Shown: in pieces, positions 35,010 to 42,610 of the stretch | Position numbering within the stretch: position 1 is the stretch's first letter | How the letters are laid out: every line of letters begins with the position of its first letter | Assembly (NCBI RefSeq): GCF_014646815.1 | Contig: NZ_BMNZ01000003.1 | Location: 310,001-374,000 of the forward strand | DNA from: Terrabacter tumescens | Lineage (GTDB): Bacteria > Actinomycetota > Actinomycetes > Actinomycetales > Dermatophilaceae | Direction of reading: 5' to 3' | DNA length: 64,000 nucleotides | Translations under genes and position numbers: made by a program | Notes under the pieces: model-generated | What the model saw: the letters and a program-made list of their open reading frames with translations, nothing else | Told to the model about the DNA's origin: nothing | Databases searched by the model: none

Positions 35010-36233
35010 TCAGCTGTTGCGGATCTCGGTCCAGGCCTTGGTCCACGTCGCGTAGTCCGTGCACTTGACGTCGGTGCGCCCGTCGAGGCACGCGGTGATC
35101 GGCGTGTTCCAGTAGCGGACCTTGGAGAAGTAGGCCTCGTCCTCGGCGTGGAAGACCTTGCAGTGGTTGGGGTCTGCCGTCTCGGCGCACGCCTTCTTGT
35201 TGGCCGGGGCCTCACCGAAGTACTCGGCGATCTGGGCATTGACCTTGGGCGAGACGATGTGGTCGATGAACTTGTACGCGCACGTCTTGTTCTTCGACTT
35301 GGCGCCGACCATCCACGTGTCGGACCAGCCGGTGGCGCCCTCCTTGGGCAGCACCGCCTCGACCGGGGCCTTCTCGCCCTGCGCGACGTTGGCGATGACC
35401 TGCCACGTCGTGCCGATGGTCGTCGAGCCGTTCTTGAAGGCCTGGACCTCCTTGAGGTAGTCCGACCAGTACTCGCTGATGTTGGCCTTCTGCGCCTTGA
35501 GCAGGTCGACGGCTGCGGCGAGCTGCTTCTCGTCGAGGGCGTAGGGGTCCTTGATGCCGAGCTCGGGCTTGGCCGTCATGAGGTAGAGCGCGGCGTCCGC
35601 GATGTAGATGGGCGAGTCGTATGCCGTCACCTTGCCCTTCTGCGCGCCGACCTGGTCGAAGACGGCTGCCCACGAGTCGGGGGCGGGCTTGACGAGGTCG
35701 GTGCGGTACATCAGCAGGTTGGCGCCGCGGCCGTGCGGGATGCCGTAGGCGACGCCGTTCACCGAGTTCCACGGCTTCATCTTGAGGGCGTCGAAGATGT
35801 CGGCGTAGTTCGGGATGAGCGAGGTGTTGACGGGCTCGACGTCGCCCGCGGCGATGAGGCGCAGGGTCGCGTCGCCGGAGGCCGAGACGGTGTCGTACTG
35901 GCCGGTTCGCATCAGCTGCACGGCCTCGTCGGACGTGCCGAAGGTCTTGACGTTGACGGTGCAGCCGGACGACTTCTCGAAGTCGCTGACCCAGTCGACC
36001 TTGGGGTCGTTGCTGCCGTCCTCGACGTAGCCGGGCCACGCGAGGACGTTGACCTGACCCTCGGGAGTGCCGAGCTTGTCGAGCGCCTTGAGGTCGGGCA
36101 CCTGCATGCCGCCCGGCGCGGCGCTGCCGCCCGGGGTGGTCGGGGTGGAGCTCCCGCATCCGGCCAGGGCGAGCACGGCCACGGCCGCGACGGTCCCGAC
36201 GGTCCCGCGCAGGGACTTCTTTGACGTGCGCAC
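35010..36233 (-). CDS. Polyamine-type periplasmic-binding lipoprotein, PotD-like
   Basis: This 407-aa solute-binding lipoprotein has a signal ending LALAGC (Cys26). The mature part has VNVLAWPGYVEDG, VKTFGTSDEAVQLMRTGQYD and VSASGDATLRLIAAGDVEPV, the order found in PotD/PotF proteins that bind spermidine or putrescine. The GTG at 36233 is preferred because AAGGAG lies 6 nt upstream; an ATG five codons earlier is embedded in that ribosome-binding site. It has four Cys near the C-terminus (TCAYKF, ACAET, HCKVF, ACLDG), possibly disulfide-bonded. It starts just after the potA-like gene. Confidence 0.88.
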   Translation of the reverse strand: MRTSKKSLRGTVGTVAAVAVLALAGCGSSTPTTPGGSAAPGGMQVPDLKALDKLGTPEGQVNVLAWPGYVEDGSNDPKVDWVSDFEKSSGCTVNVKTFGTSDEAVQLMRTGQYDTVSASGDATLRLIAAGDVEPVNTSLIPNYADIFDALKMKPWNSVNGVAYGIPHGRGANLLMYRTDLVKPAPDSWAAVFDQVGAQKGKVTAYDSPIYIADAALYLMTAKPELGIKDPYALDEKQLAAAVDLLKAQKANISEYWSDYLKEVQAFKNGSTTIGTTWQVIANVAQGEKAPVEAVLPKEGATGWSDTWMVGAKSKNKTCAYKFIDHIVSPKVNAQIAEYFGEAPANKKACAETADPNHCKVFHAEDEAYFSKVRYWNTPITACLDGRTDVKCTDYATWTKAWTEIRNS

Positions 36234-36256
36234 GCCGATCTCCTTCATCTGGTGGG

Positions 36257-37396
36257 TTACTGCTGTGCCAGGCCGCCGAGCGACGCGGGCTCGGGAGCTG
36301 ACGAGGACTGGGGTGAGGGCTGTCCCGGCACGTCGATGACGTGGTCGGGTCGCCAGTGGAGCGTGACGCGCGCGCCCCGGTGCAGCGCCGCGGCGTCGGG
36401 CCGGGTCCCGGCGTTCTGCTCCAGCGCGGTGAGCCGGCCGCCGGCGTCGAGGGCGACCACGTAGCGCGTGACGGGACCGCCGTAGACGACCTCCTCGAGG
36501 ACCCCGTCCGCGGTCATCACGCCGTCGGCCGTTGAGCCGGACGGGCCGCCGAGGGGCGCCCCGGAGGGGACGACGGCGACCTTCTCGGGTCGGATGGCGA
36601 AGGAGCCGTCGCGCCGCATCACGGCGCGGGCGGTCTCCCCCGTCAACAGGTTCGAGGTGCCGACGAAGCCGGCGACGAACGCCGAGGCCGGGCTCTCGTA
36701 GACGTCGTGGGCCGTGCCCACCTGCTCGATGCGGCCGGCGTTGAAGACGGCGATGCGGTCCGAGAGGGTGAGCGCCTCCTCCTGGTCGTGCGTGACGAAG
36801 AGGAAGGTGATGCCGACGTCGCGCTGGATGCCCTTGAGCTCGACCTGCATCTGCTCGCGCAGCTTGAGGTCGAGGGCGCCGAGCGGCTCGTCGAGGAGCA
36901 GGACGGTCGGGCGGTTGACGAGCGCCCGGGCGAGCGCCACCCGCTGGCGCTGCCCACCGGACAGCTGCGAGGGGCGCCGGGACCCGTGGTCGCCCAGGCG
37001 CACCTGCTCGAGCGCCTCGGCCACCCGGCTGCGCCGCTCGGCGCGCGAGACCTTCTTGACGAGCAGGCCGTACTCGACGTTCTCGGCGACGCTCATGTGC
37101 GGGAAGAGGGCGTAGTCCTGGAAGACGGTGTTGACGTCGCGCTCGTAGGGCTGGCGCCGGGTGACGTCCTCGCCGGCGAGCTCGATGCGGCCGCTCGTGG
37201 GCTCCTCGAAGCCGGCGATCATCCGCAGCACGGTGGTCTTGCCCGAGCCCGAGGGGCCGAGCATCGAGAAGAACTCGCCGGCACGGACGTCGAGGTCGAC
37301 GTCGTGGACGGCCACCACGGGAGGCGTCCCGGCGAAGTCCTTGCGCAGGCCGTCCAGCCGGATGGCCGGAGTGCCCGTCGCCGTCTGGGCAGCCAT
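36257..37396 (-). CDS. Polyamine-type ABC transporter ATPase, PotA-like
   Basis: This 379-aa ATPase has Walker A GPSGSGKTT (residues 47-55), signature LSGGQRQRVALARAL, Walker B VLLLDEPLGALD and the H-loop FVTHDQEEALTL. A TOBE domain (about 290-375; FAIRPEKVAVVPSG, VVYGGPVTRYVV) is typical of PotA. The ATG at 37396 is preferred over an upstream in-frame start because AGGGG lies upstream and the longer form would run through the operator at 37440-37457. It is the first gene of the importer operon and diverges from a gntR gene. Confidence 0.9.
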   Translation of the reverse strand: MAAQTATGTPAIRLDGLRKDFAGTPPVVAVHDVDLDVRAGEFFSMLGPSGSGKTTVLRMIAGFEEPTSGRIELAGEDVTRRQPYERDVNTVFQDYALFPHMSVAENVEYGLLVKKVSRAERRSRVAEALEQVRLGDHGSRRPSQLSGGQRQRVALARALVNRPTVLLLDEPLGALDLKLREQMQVELKGIQRDVGITFLFVTHDQEEALTLSDRIAVFNAGRIEQVGTAHDVYESPASAFVAGFVGTSNLLTGETARAVMRRDGSFAIRPEKVAVVPSGAPLGGPSGSTADGVMTADGVLEEVVYGGPVTRYVVALDAGGRLTALEQNAGTRPDAAALHRGARVTLHWRPDHVIDVPGQPSPQSSSAPEPASLGGLAQQ

Positions 37397-37439
37397 GCGA
37401 ACCCCTCTGGTCGTCGTCGGTGTTGCTTCTGGACGGAAA

Positions 37440-37457
37440 ACGTATGGGTCCATATGT
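37440..37457. promoter_or_regulatory. Candidate GntR operator
   Basis: TATGG and CCATA form an inverted repeat with a 2-bp spacer, extended by outer AC/GT positions to 18 bp. It is strikingly AT-rich for this genome and lies between the potA-like and gntR starts, so it could control both. Confidence 0.6.
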
Positions 37458-37497
37458 TTAAGCGCAAGAGGAATGGCCAAACTGACAGGGAGAGCCG

Positions 37498-38250
37498 ATG
37501 GCGGACCGGTCGATGCCTCTGGGGCCGTATGCCGCCGTCTTCGCGCCGCTGCCCGCGGCGGGCCGCGCCGAGGCCGTACGCCGCCGACTGGGCGAGGCGA
37601 TCGCCCTCGGCCTGCTCCCCGACGGCAGCATGCTCCCGCCCGAGAGCGACCTCGCCGATCGCTTCGGCGTCGCCACCGTGACCGTGCGGGAGGCGCTCGG
37701 CACGCTGCGCGACGACGACCTCATCGTCACGAGGCGCGGCCGGGGCGGCGGCTCCTTCGTCAAGGCGCCCCGCGACGGTGGGCGGGCGGCCCTGCTCGCC
37801 CGGCTCACCCGCGTGGGCCTGGGCGAGCTGCGCGACCTCGCCGACCACTACTGTGCCGTCAGCGGTCACTGCGCGGCGCTCGCCGCCGAGCGCGCCGACC
37901 CCGACGACGTGGCGAGACTGCGCCGCCTCGCCGCGCTGCGCCCCGAGCCCGACGAGCCGAGCGGCATACCCCGGCAGGAGGGCACCTTCCACCTCGAGCT
38001 CGCTGCCACGGCGCAGTCGGCGCGGTTGACCCGCGAGGAGATGGTGCTCCAGCGCGAGATCGGACCGGTCCTCTGGCTCGCCGACGCCGAGGCCGGGGCC
38101 GCCCGACACCGCGAGCACGAGGCCGTCGTCGAGGCGGTGGCGCTCGGCGATCCTTCGGCGGCACGCGCCGGAGCGGAGGATCATGTGAGCCGTCTCTTCG
38201 ATGCGGTGAAGGCACTGCACCGTGACACCCGATCCCGGAGGAGCACATGA
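37498..38250 (+). CDS. GntR family regulator, FCD (FadR) type
   Basis: This 250-aa regulator has a winged helix at about residues 25-95 (LPPESDLADRFGVATVTVREAL, VTRRGRGGGSFVKAP) and an all-helical FCD effector domain at about 105-235. FCD proteins bind small carboxylates or amines and release DNA. GGGAGAG precedes the ATG. The gene diverges from the polyamine-type importer across an 18-bp inverted repeat and is translationally coupled (ATGA) to a Cache-domain gene, so I infer control of the importer in response to a related ligand. Confidence 0.85.
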   Translation: MADRSMPLGPYAAVFAPLPAAGRAEAVRRRLGEAIALGLLPDGSMLPPESDLADRFGVATVTVREALGTLRDDDLIVTRRGRGGGSFVKAPRDGGRAALLARLTRVGLGELRDLADHYCAVSGHCAALAAERADPDDVARLRRLAALRPEPDEPSGIPRQEGTFHLELAATAQSARLTREEMVLQREIGPVLWLADAEAGAARHREHEAVVEAVALGDPSAARAGAEDHVSRLFDAVKALHRDTRSRRST

Positions 38251-39011
38251 CGACCACGACGACCGACACGGACGTCGCCCGGTGGGTCTCGGACTTCGGT
38301 CGCTGGGTCTTCGGCCAGCTCGACGACCTCGCGGGCCTGCTCGACGTGCCACTGTCGGCGCCCGCCCCGAGGCGAGCCGACCTGGACATCGAGCAGCGCT
38401 GCCACGACCTGCTGGCCGATCCGCAGACCCCGGTCGCGGGGGCAGGCGCCGTGCTGGCCCCGAACGTCCTCGCCGACGCGCCGTACTGGCTGGAGTGGTG
38501 GACCGTCGAGTCCCGGGGAGGGGCCGCGGTCATCACCAAGCTGGCCGCCGAGACGGACCCGCGGGCGGTCGGATTCCGCGACTACACCGAGCTGCCTTGG
38601 TACGCAAAGCCTTTCGCGAGCGGCACCCGTCACGTCACCGGCCCCTACGTCGACTACCTCTGCACCGACCAGTACACCCTCACCTTCACCCAGCCGCTCG
38701 TCGTCGAGGGCAGCTTCGCCGGCGTGGTGGGCGTCGACGTGCTCGTCGCCTGGTTCGAGGAGCACCTGCTCGACGTCATGGAGGCCGTGGAGCGCACCTG
38801 CGTCCTCGTCAACGCGGCAGGACGCGTGGTCACGTCGTCGGACCCGACCTGGGTCACGGGCGACCTGATCCGCGGACTGGCGATCGAGGACTGGCTGTCC
38901 GGCGAGCCGGTCGCACACTCGCAGTGGTCCGCCACCCGCTGCCAGGGCCTGCCGTTCGTCGTCCTCTCCCCCGCTGACGACCACGGGTCCGTGTCGCCGG
39001 GCGCTCAGTGA
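38247..39011 (+). CDS. Stand-alone cytoplasmic Cache (PDC) domain protein
   Basis: This 254-aa protein has no signal peptide, membrane segment or output domain. Residues about 70-230 look like a Cache/PDC sensor: APYWLEWWTVESRGG, RDYTELPWYAKPF (the ligand-pocket region with Tyr and Trp), GPYVDYLCTDQYTLTFTQPL and FAGVVGVDVLVAWFEEHLL. Cache domains normally sit outside the membrane on chemoreceptors and kinases, so a cytoplasmic free-standing one is unusual. It is coupled to gntR by an ATGA overlap and ends before a strong terminator, suggesting it senses the amine handled by the adjacent importer, alone or with GntR. Confidence 0.75.
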   Translation: MTTTTTDTDVARWVSDFGRWVFGQLDDLAGLLDVPLSAPAPRRADLDIEQRCHDLLADPQTPVAGAGAVLAPNVLADAPYWLEWWTVESRGGAAVITKLAAETDPRAVGFRDYTELPWYAKPFASGTRHVTGPYVDYLCTDQYTLTFTQPLVVEGSFAGVVGVDVLVAWFEEHLLDVMEAVERTCVLVNAAGRVVTSSDPTWVTGDLIRGLAIEDWLSGEPVAHSQWSATRCQGLPFVVLSPADDHGSVSPGAQ

Positions 39012-39070
39012 GCGGCGCGCGGCGGGACTGACCGGACGCCGGGCTGACCGTCCCACCCCGGGACACAGGA

Positions 39071-39110
39071 GAGGCGCCACTCGCTCGGGGGTCCGAGTGG
39101 CGCCTCTTCT
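39071..39110 (+). terminator. Terminator of the gntR-Cache operon
   Basis: A perfect 13-bp stem, GAGGCGCCACTCG (39071-39083) with CGAGTGGCGCCTC (39094-39106), has a 10-nt loop and is followed by TTCT. Confidence 0.85.
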
Positions 39111-39212
39111 AAACCCTCCATCGCGAGGACGGGAGCAGTCGTTACAGGGCATGACGGACTTTTTTCGATGATCCCCGAGGCCCGCCGCCTAGGCCGCGTC
39201 GGCCGGTCCGTC

Positions 39213-40394
39213 CTACTGCGTGCCCGGGGACCGGACGGCTCCCACGATGACGTCGCGGAGGCGGTCGATCGCCGCGGCCCGGGCACCGGTCAGCTGCGGC
39301 TGGTCACCGACGACCGCGGCGGCGACGGGCACGGGTCGGGTCAGGCCGGCGGAGCGCCGACGCAGCGCGGCGACGAAGTCCTCGTCACGCCCCCACTCCC
39401 CGCCGACGACGACCACCGCGGGGTCCGCGAGCGCGATCGCCGCCTCGAGCACGCCGCTGACGGCGGCCGCGAGGGCCTCGAGCGTCGGGTCGCCCGTGGG
39501 CGCCTCGGCGACGCGGACCCGGAGCCGGCGGACGTCGATGGCCGTCGACCCTTCGCGACGCAGGCCGAGCTGGGCGAAGACCTCGGTCAACCGGGTGGCC
39601 CGCCCGTCCGGCCCCTCCGTCACGAGATGGGCGATCTCGCCGGCCAGCCCCGAGTGACCGCGACGCACCTCGCCGTCGGAGACGACGGCGCACCCGAGTC
39701 CCTCGTCGAGGTAGAGGTAGACGAAGTCGGCCGAGCCGGCGGCCCCGACCGCCCCCGCCTCCCCGGCCGCCTGCTCCGCCCGCGCCGCCCAGTTCACGTC
39801 GTTGTCGACGAGCACGGGGCCCTCGACGACGTCGCCGAGCAGCCACCGCGGGTCGAGGTCCCCGACGAGGAACGGCGCGTCGGGCAGGTGCACGAGGCGT
39901 CCGGTGGCACGGTCGACCGGGTCGGCGGCGCTGACGACGGCGATGCGCACTCCTCGCCCCACGCGCGGCGAGCTCGACGTCGTCCCGGCCGCGTCGACCT
40001 GCTCGAGCGCTGCCCTCAGAGCCCGCGACACGGCATACGCCCCCGCACCGCGCTCCAGCGGGACGGCGCTGCTGGCGACGACGTCCCCGAACGCGTCGAC
40101 GCACTCGCACGTGACGGCGGCCGGCGTGATGCTGACGACGAGCGCCGTGCCGCAGGCCCGCGAGAGGGCGTGGTACGAGCCGGCCCGCCCCCGCCCCGAG
40201 CTGCGCTCCCCCGTATCGACGACGAGACCCATGTCGACGAGACGTCGCACGCCCTGGGAGATCGTCGGTTTCGAGATTCCGGTCAGGCCGGCAATCTCGG
40301 CACGGGTCAGCCTCCGGTGGTCCATGAGCGCGCGCAGCACGTGCTCCTCGGTGAGCGCTCGTAGCAGCTCCAGGCTCGGCTTGGCGGACGGCAT
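39213..40394 (-). CDS. ROK family transcriptional regulator
   Basis: This 393-aa repressor-like protein has a winged helix at about residues 15-75 (RLTRAEIAGLTGISKPTISQ) and a ROK sugar-kinase-like domain with VLVDNDVNWAARAEQ, YLYLDEGLGCAVVSDGE and HSGLAGEIAHL. The typical zinc-binding CXCGXXGC is absent, as in many regulatory ROK proteins. The effector is presumably a sugar or derivative. The ATG at 40394 overlaps a GTATGCCG octamer, and TAAGGT lies 6 nt upstream, inside the divergent operator region, so the protein probably represses itself as well as the DUF1479 gene. Confidence 0.85.
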   Translation of the reverse strand: MPSAKPSLELLRALTEEHVLRALMDHRRLTRAEIAGLTGISKPTISQGVRRLVDMGLVVDTGERSSGRGRAGSYHALSRACGTALVVSITPAAVTCECVDAFGDVVASSAVPLERGAGAYAVSRALRAALEQVDAAGTTSSSPRVGRGVRIAVVSAADPVDRATGRLVHLPDAPFLVGDLDPRWLLGDVVEGPVLVDNDVNWAARAEQAAGEAGAVGAAGSADFVYLYLDEGLGCAVVSDGEVRRGHSGLAGEIAHLVTEGPDGRATRLTEVFAQLGLRREGSTAIDVRRLRVRVAEAPTGDPTLEALAAAVSGVLEAAIALADPAVVVVGGEWGRDEDFVAALRRRSAGLTRPVPVAAAVVGDQPQLTGARAAAIDRLRDVIVGAVRSPGTQ

Positions 40395-40400
40395 ACGACC

Positions 40401-40406
40401 ACCTTA
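40401..40406 (-). promoter_or_regulatory. TAAGGT -10 element, leaderless ROK gene
   Basis: On the minus strand TAAGGT ends 6 nt before the ATG at 40394, within the TTAGTTAGG sequence that may be part of the ROK operator. Confidence 0.45.
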
Positions 40407-40409
40407 GTT

Positions 40410-40464
40410 AGGAGCCTTGCCGAAACCGAGAGGCCACGCTACCTTCTTCTTCGTAAGGACTCCT
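40410..40464. promoter_or_regulatory. Candidate ROK operator pair
   Basis: AGGAGCCTT (40410-40418) and AAGGACTCCT (40455-40464) are inverted arms differing by one inserted base. The left arm adjoins TTAGTTAGG, reminiscent of ROK half-sites. They bracket a TACCTT (40440-40445) that could be the -10 element of the DUF1479 gene. Confidence 0.4.
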
Positions 40465-40481
40465 CACCAAAGGGACACCTC

Positions 40482-41774
40482 ATGACCACCGCGCACCCCA
40501 GCCCGACCGACCTCGCCCTCCCCCACTGGGAGACGACGCCCGACGACCTCCCCGCGGCGGTCCGCGAGGTCAAGGCCGCGATCCGCCGCCGCATCGAGGC
40601 CTCGGGCCGCACGGTCGACGAGGTCTTCGCCGTCGTCGAGGCCCGGGTCCGCGAGCGCGTGGCGCAGATCCACGCCGACCGCGAGCGCGGCGAGAGCGTC
40701 TGGCCCGTCATCGACTACGCCGACATCGAGAACGGCAGGGTCAGCCACGAGCAGCTCGCCAAGCTGCGCCGTCGCGGCTGCCTCGTCGTCCGCGGCCACT
40801 TCCCCCGCGAGCAGGCGCTCGCCTGGGACGCCGGCATCGTCGACTACGTCGAGGGCAACCGGTTCTTCGAGAGCTACCGCGGCCCCGGCGACGACTTCTT
40901 CGGCAGCGTCGGCTCCAAGCCCGAGATCTACCCCATCTACTGGTCGGCCGCCCAGATGGAGGCCCGCCAGAGCGAGCGGATGGCCACGGTCCAGTCGCTG
41001 CTCAACTCCCAGTGGAAGCACGAGTCCGACGGCGTCACGTGGTTCGACCCCGAGCGCGACTCGCTCTACCCCGACCGCATCCGCCGTCGCCCGCCGGGCG
41101 CCGACTCGAACGGCCTTGGCGCACACTGCGATCCGGGCACCCTCGACCTCTGGATGACGGAGAGCTACCAGCGGGCCTTCCGTCACCTCTTCGACGGCAG
41201 CGTCGAGGACTACGACCCGTGGGACGCGGCCCACCGCACCGCCGGCCCGCAGTACCCCGGCACGACGATGTGCTCGGCCTTCCGCACCTTCCAGGGGTGG
41301 ACGGCCCTGTCCGACATGGCCCACGACCAGGGCGTGCTGCACGCCGTGCCGATCCCCGAGGCGATGGCCTACCTCATGCTCCGCCCCCTGCTCGACGACG
41401 TCGCCGACGACGACATGTGCGGCGTCACGACCAACCAGGTCTTCCCCGCCACCGAGAAGTGGCACCCGCTGCTCCTCGAGGCGCTGAGCGGCATCCCCGA
41501 CGTGCAGGCGGGCGACTCCGTCTGGTGGCACTGCGACATGATCCACAGCGTCGCTCCCGTCGAGGACCAGCAGGGCTGGGGCAACGTCATGTACATCCCG
41601 GCCGCACCGTGGTGCGAGCGCAACGAGAGGTATGCCGTGAGCGTCCGCGAGGCCTTCGTCAGCGGTTCCAGCCCGAGCGACTTCCCCGAGGAGCACTACG
41701 AGCGCACGTGGCCCGACCGCTTCACGACCGACCGGCTCAACTCGACGGGACGCCGCGGACTCGGACTCGAGTGA
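40482..41774 (+). CDS. DUF1479 (YbiU-like) putative Fe(II)/2-oxoglutarate oxygenase
   Basis: This 430-aa protein belongs to DUF1479, whose E. coli member is YbiU. The candidate facial triad is His-X-Asp in GLGAHCDPGTLDLW (near residues 212-223) and a distal His in HCDMIHSVAPVED (near 355), the arrangement of Fe(II)/2-oxoglutarate dioxygenases. AAAGGG gives a ribosome-binding site. The divergent ROK regulator suggests a sugar-related inducer. The substrate is unknown for the whole family, as far as I recall. The stop codon lies inside a perfect palindrome (41768-41793) shared with the convergent ArsC-like gene. Confidence 0.82.
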   Translation: MTTAHPSPTDLALPHWETTPDDLPAAVREVKAAIRRRIEASGRTVDEVFAVVEARVRERVAQIHADRERGESVWPVIDYADIENGRVSHEQLAKLRRRGCLVVRGHFPREQALAWDAGIVDYVEGNRFFESYRGPGDDFFGSVGSKPEIYPIYWSAAQMEARQSERMATVQSLLNSQWKHESDGVTWFDPERDSLYPDRIRRRPPGADSNGLGAHCDPGTLDLWMTESYQRAFRHLFDGSVEDYDPWDAAHRTAGPQYPGTTMCSAFRTFQGWTALSDMAHDQGVLHAVPIPEAMAYLMLRPLLDDVADDDMCGVTTNQVFPATEKWHPLLLEALSGIPDVQAGDSVWWHCDMIHSVAPVEDQQGWGNVMYIPAAPWCERNERYAVSVREAFVSGSSPSDFPEEHYERTWPDRFTTDRLNSTGRRGLGLE

Positions 41775-41793
41775 CCCGCCTGCGGGTCACTCG
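41768..41793. terminator. Perfect palindrome covering two convergent stop codons
   Basis: CGAGTGACCCGC (41768-41779) pairs with GCGGGTCACTCG (41782-41793). It includes the TGA of the DUF1479 gene and that of the ArsC-like gene, which lie 12 bp apart. Either transcript could fold it, so it may terminate both; there is no T-run. Confidence 0.6.
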
Positions 41794-42149
41794 GCCAGGA
41801 GGAAGGCGGCGACGCGCTCCTTCGGGCGGCCGATGATCGCGCGGTCGCCCCGCACGACGACCGGGCGCTGCATGAGCCGGGGGTGCTCGGCGAGCACGGC
41901 GATCACCTGGTCGCGCGTCTGCACGTCGCCCTCGACCAGGCCGAGCTCTCGGAAGTGTGCGTCACGGCGGACGAGGTCGGTCGGCGCGTCCTCGAGCTTG
42001 TCGAGCAGGTCGGCGAGGGCGACCGCGTCGAGCGGGTGTCGGAGGTAGTCCACGACGTCGGCCGACACGTGCGCCTCGTCGAGGCGCTCCATGGCCGCGC
42101 GCGAGGTCGAGCAGCGGTTGTTGTGCAGGATCGTCACCTCGTCGCTCAT
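41787..42149 (-). CDS. ArsC/Spx family thiol protein, glutaredoxin-type
   Basis: This 120-aa protein begins MSDEVTILHNNRCSTSRAAM; Cys13 in the HNNRCSTSR loop is the reactive Cys of the ArsC family, and LMQRPVVVRGDRAIIGRPKE carries the conserved Arg-Pro segment. Arsenate reductases of this class use glutaredoxin; many actinobacterial members (YfgD-like) are not in arsenic operons, and no other ars gene is present here. Resistance function is therefore uncertain. TAGGGT lies 7 nt before the ATG, indicating a leaderless transcript. Confidence 0.85.
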   Translation of the reverse strand: MSDEVTILHNNRCSTSRAAMERLDEAHVSADVVDYLRHPLDAVALADLLDKLEDAPTDLVRRDAHFRELGLVEGDVQTRDQVIAVLAEHPRLMQRPVVVRGDRAIIGRPKERVAAFLLAE

Positions 42150-42156
42150 GGCGACG

Positions 42157-42162
42157 ACCCTA
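42157..42162 (-). promoter_or_regulatory. TAGGGT -10 element, leaderless ArsC-like gene
   Basis: On the minus strand TAGGGT ends 7 nt before the ATG at 42149. Confidence 0.5.
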
Positions 42163-42245
42163 ACGCCGAAGCAAAGGCCCCCGCGGGCGACGCCCGTGTC
42201 TCCTCAGGCAGAGACGTGTTCTCCCGCGCGGCCCATCCTCGAGGC

Positions 42246-42473
42246 ATGAACACTTCGACAGGGCCCAAGAACCCCACGAAGAACCACACGACGACGGGTC
42301 GCACGAGCGGGGCCGGCAGGATGAGTCGCCTGCACCTCGCCTGCAGGATGCTCGGTCACACCTACCGGCGGACGCCCGGCGACCCCGAGGTCCTCACCTG
42401 CGTCGGTTGCGGCAACCGCGAACTGCGCGTCGTCAAGCAGATCCGCGACACCGGGCAGCGCATTCCGTTCTGA
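42246..42473 (+). CDS. Small putative zinc-binding protein
   Basis: This 75-aa protein has a basic, Thr-rich first 25 residues and then HLACRMLGHTYRRTPG and VLTCVGCGNREL. Cys33, His38, Cys52 and Cys55 are spaced as in a small zinc ribbon; the CRMLGH start resembles phage-associated DUF1660-type proteins, but I am not sure. A later ATG (42321, MSRLHLAC) could be the true start, giving 50 residues. No Shine-Dalgarno is obvious for either. It stands alone between arsC and gntK, and no phage genes are nearby. Function is unknown. Confidence 0.5.
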   Translation: MNTSTGPKNPTKNHTTTGRTSGAGRMSRLHLACRMLGHTYRRTPGDPEVLTCVGCGNRELRVVKQIRDTGQRIPF

Positions 42474-42598
42474 TACTTCTGCCCCGACCGAAGGGCTGGG
42501 ACCCCCGAAGCAGACCTGCGTGTCAGTAAGGCCGACGGTCTCACCGACGTCGCTCAGAACACCTGCAGCGCTTCCTCCCATGACGCGAACGGTGGGGC

Positions 42599-42604
42599 TA
42601 GTTT
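42599..42604 (+). promoter_or_regulatory. TAGTTT -10 element, leaderless gntK
   Basis: TAGTTT ends 6 nt before the GTG at 42611, in an unusually AT-rich patch for this window. Confidence 0.45.
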
Positions 42605-42610
42605 TGTAGC

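Noticed and set aside
39012-39212. Small RNA gene in the Cache-ROK gap
   Set aside because: The only structure is the terminator at 39071-39110; I see no promoter or second conserved hairpin.
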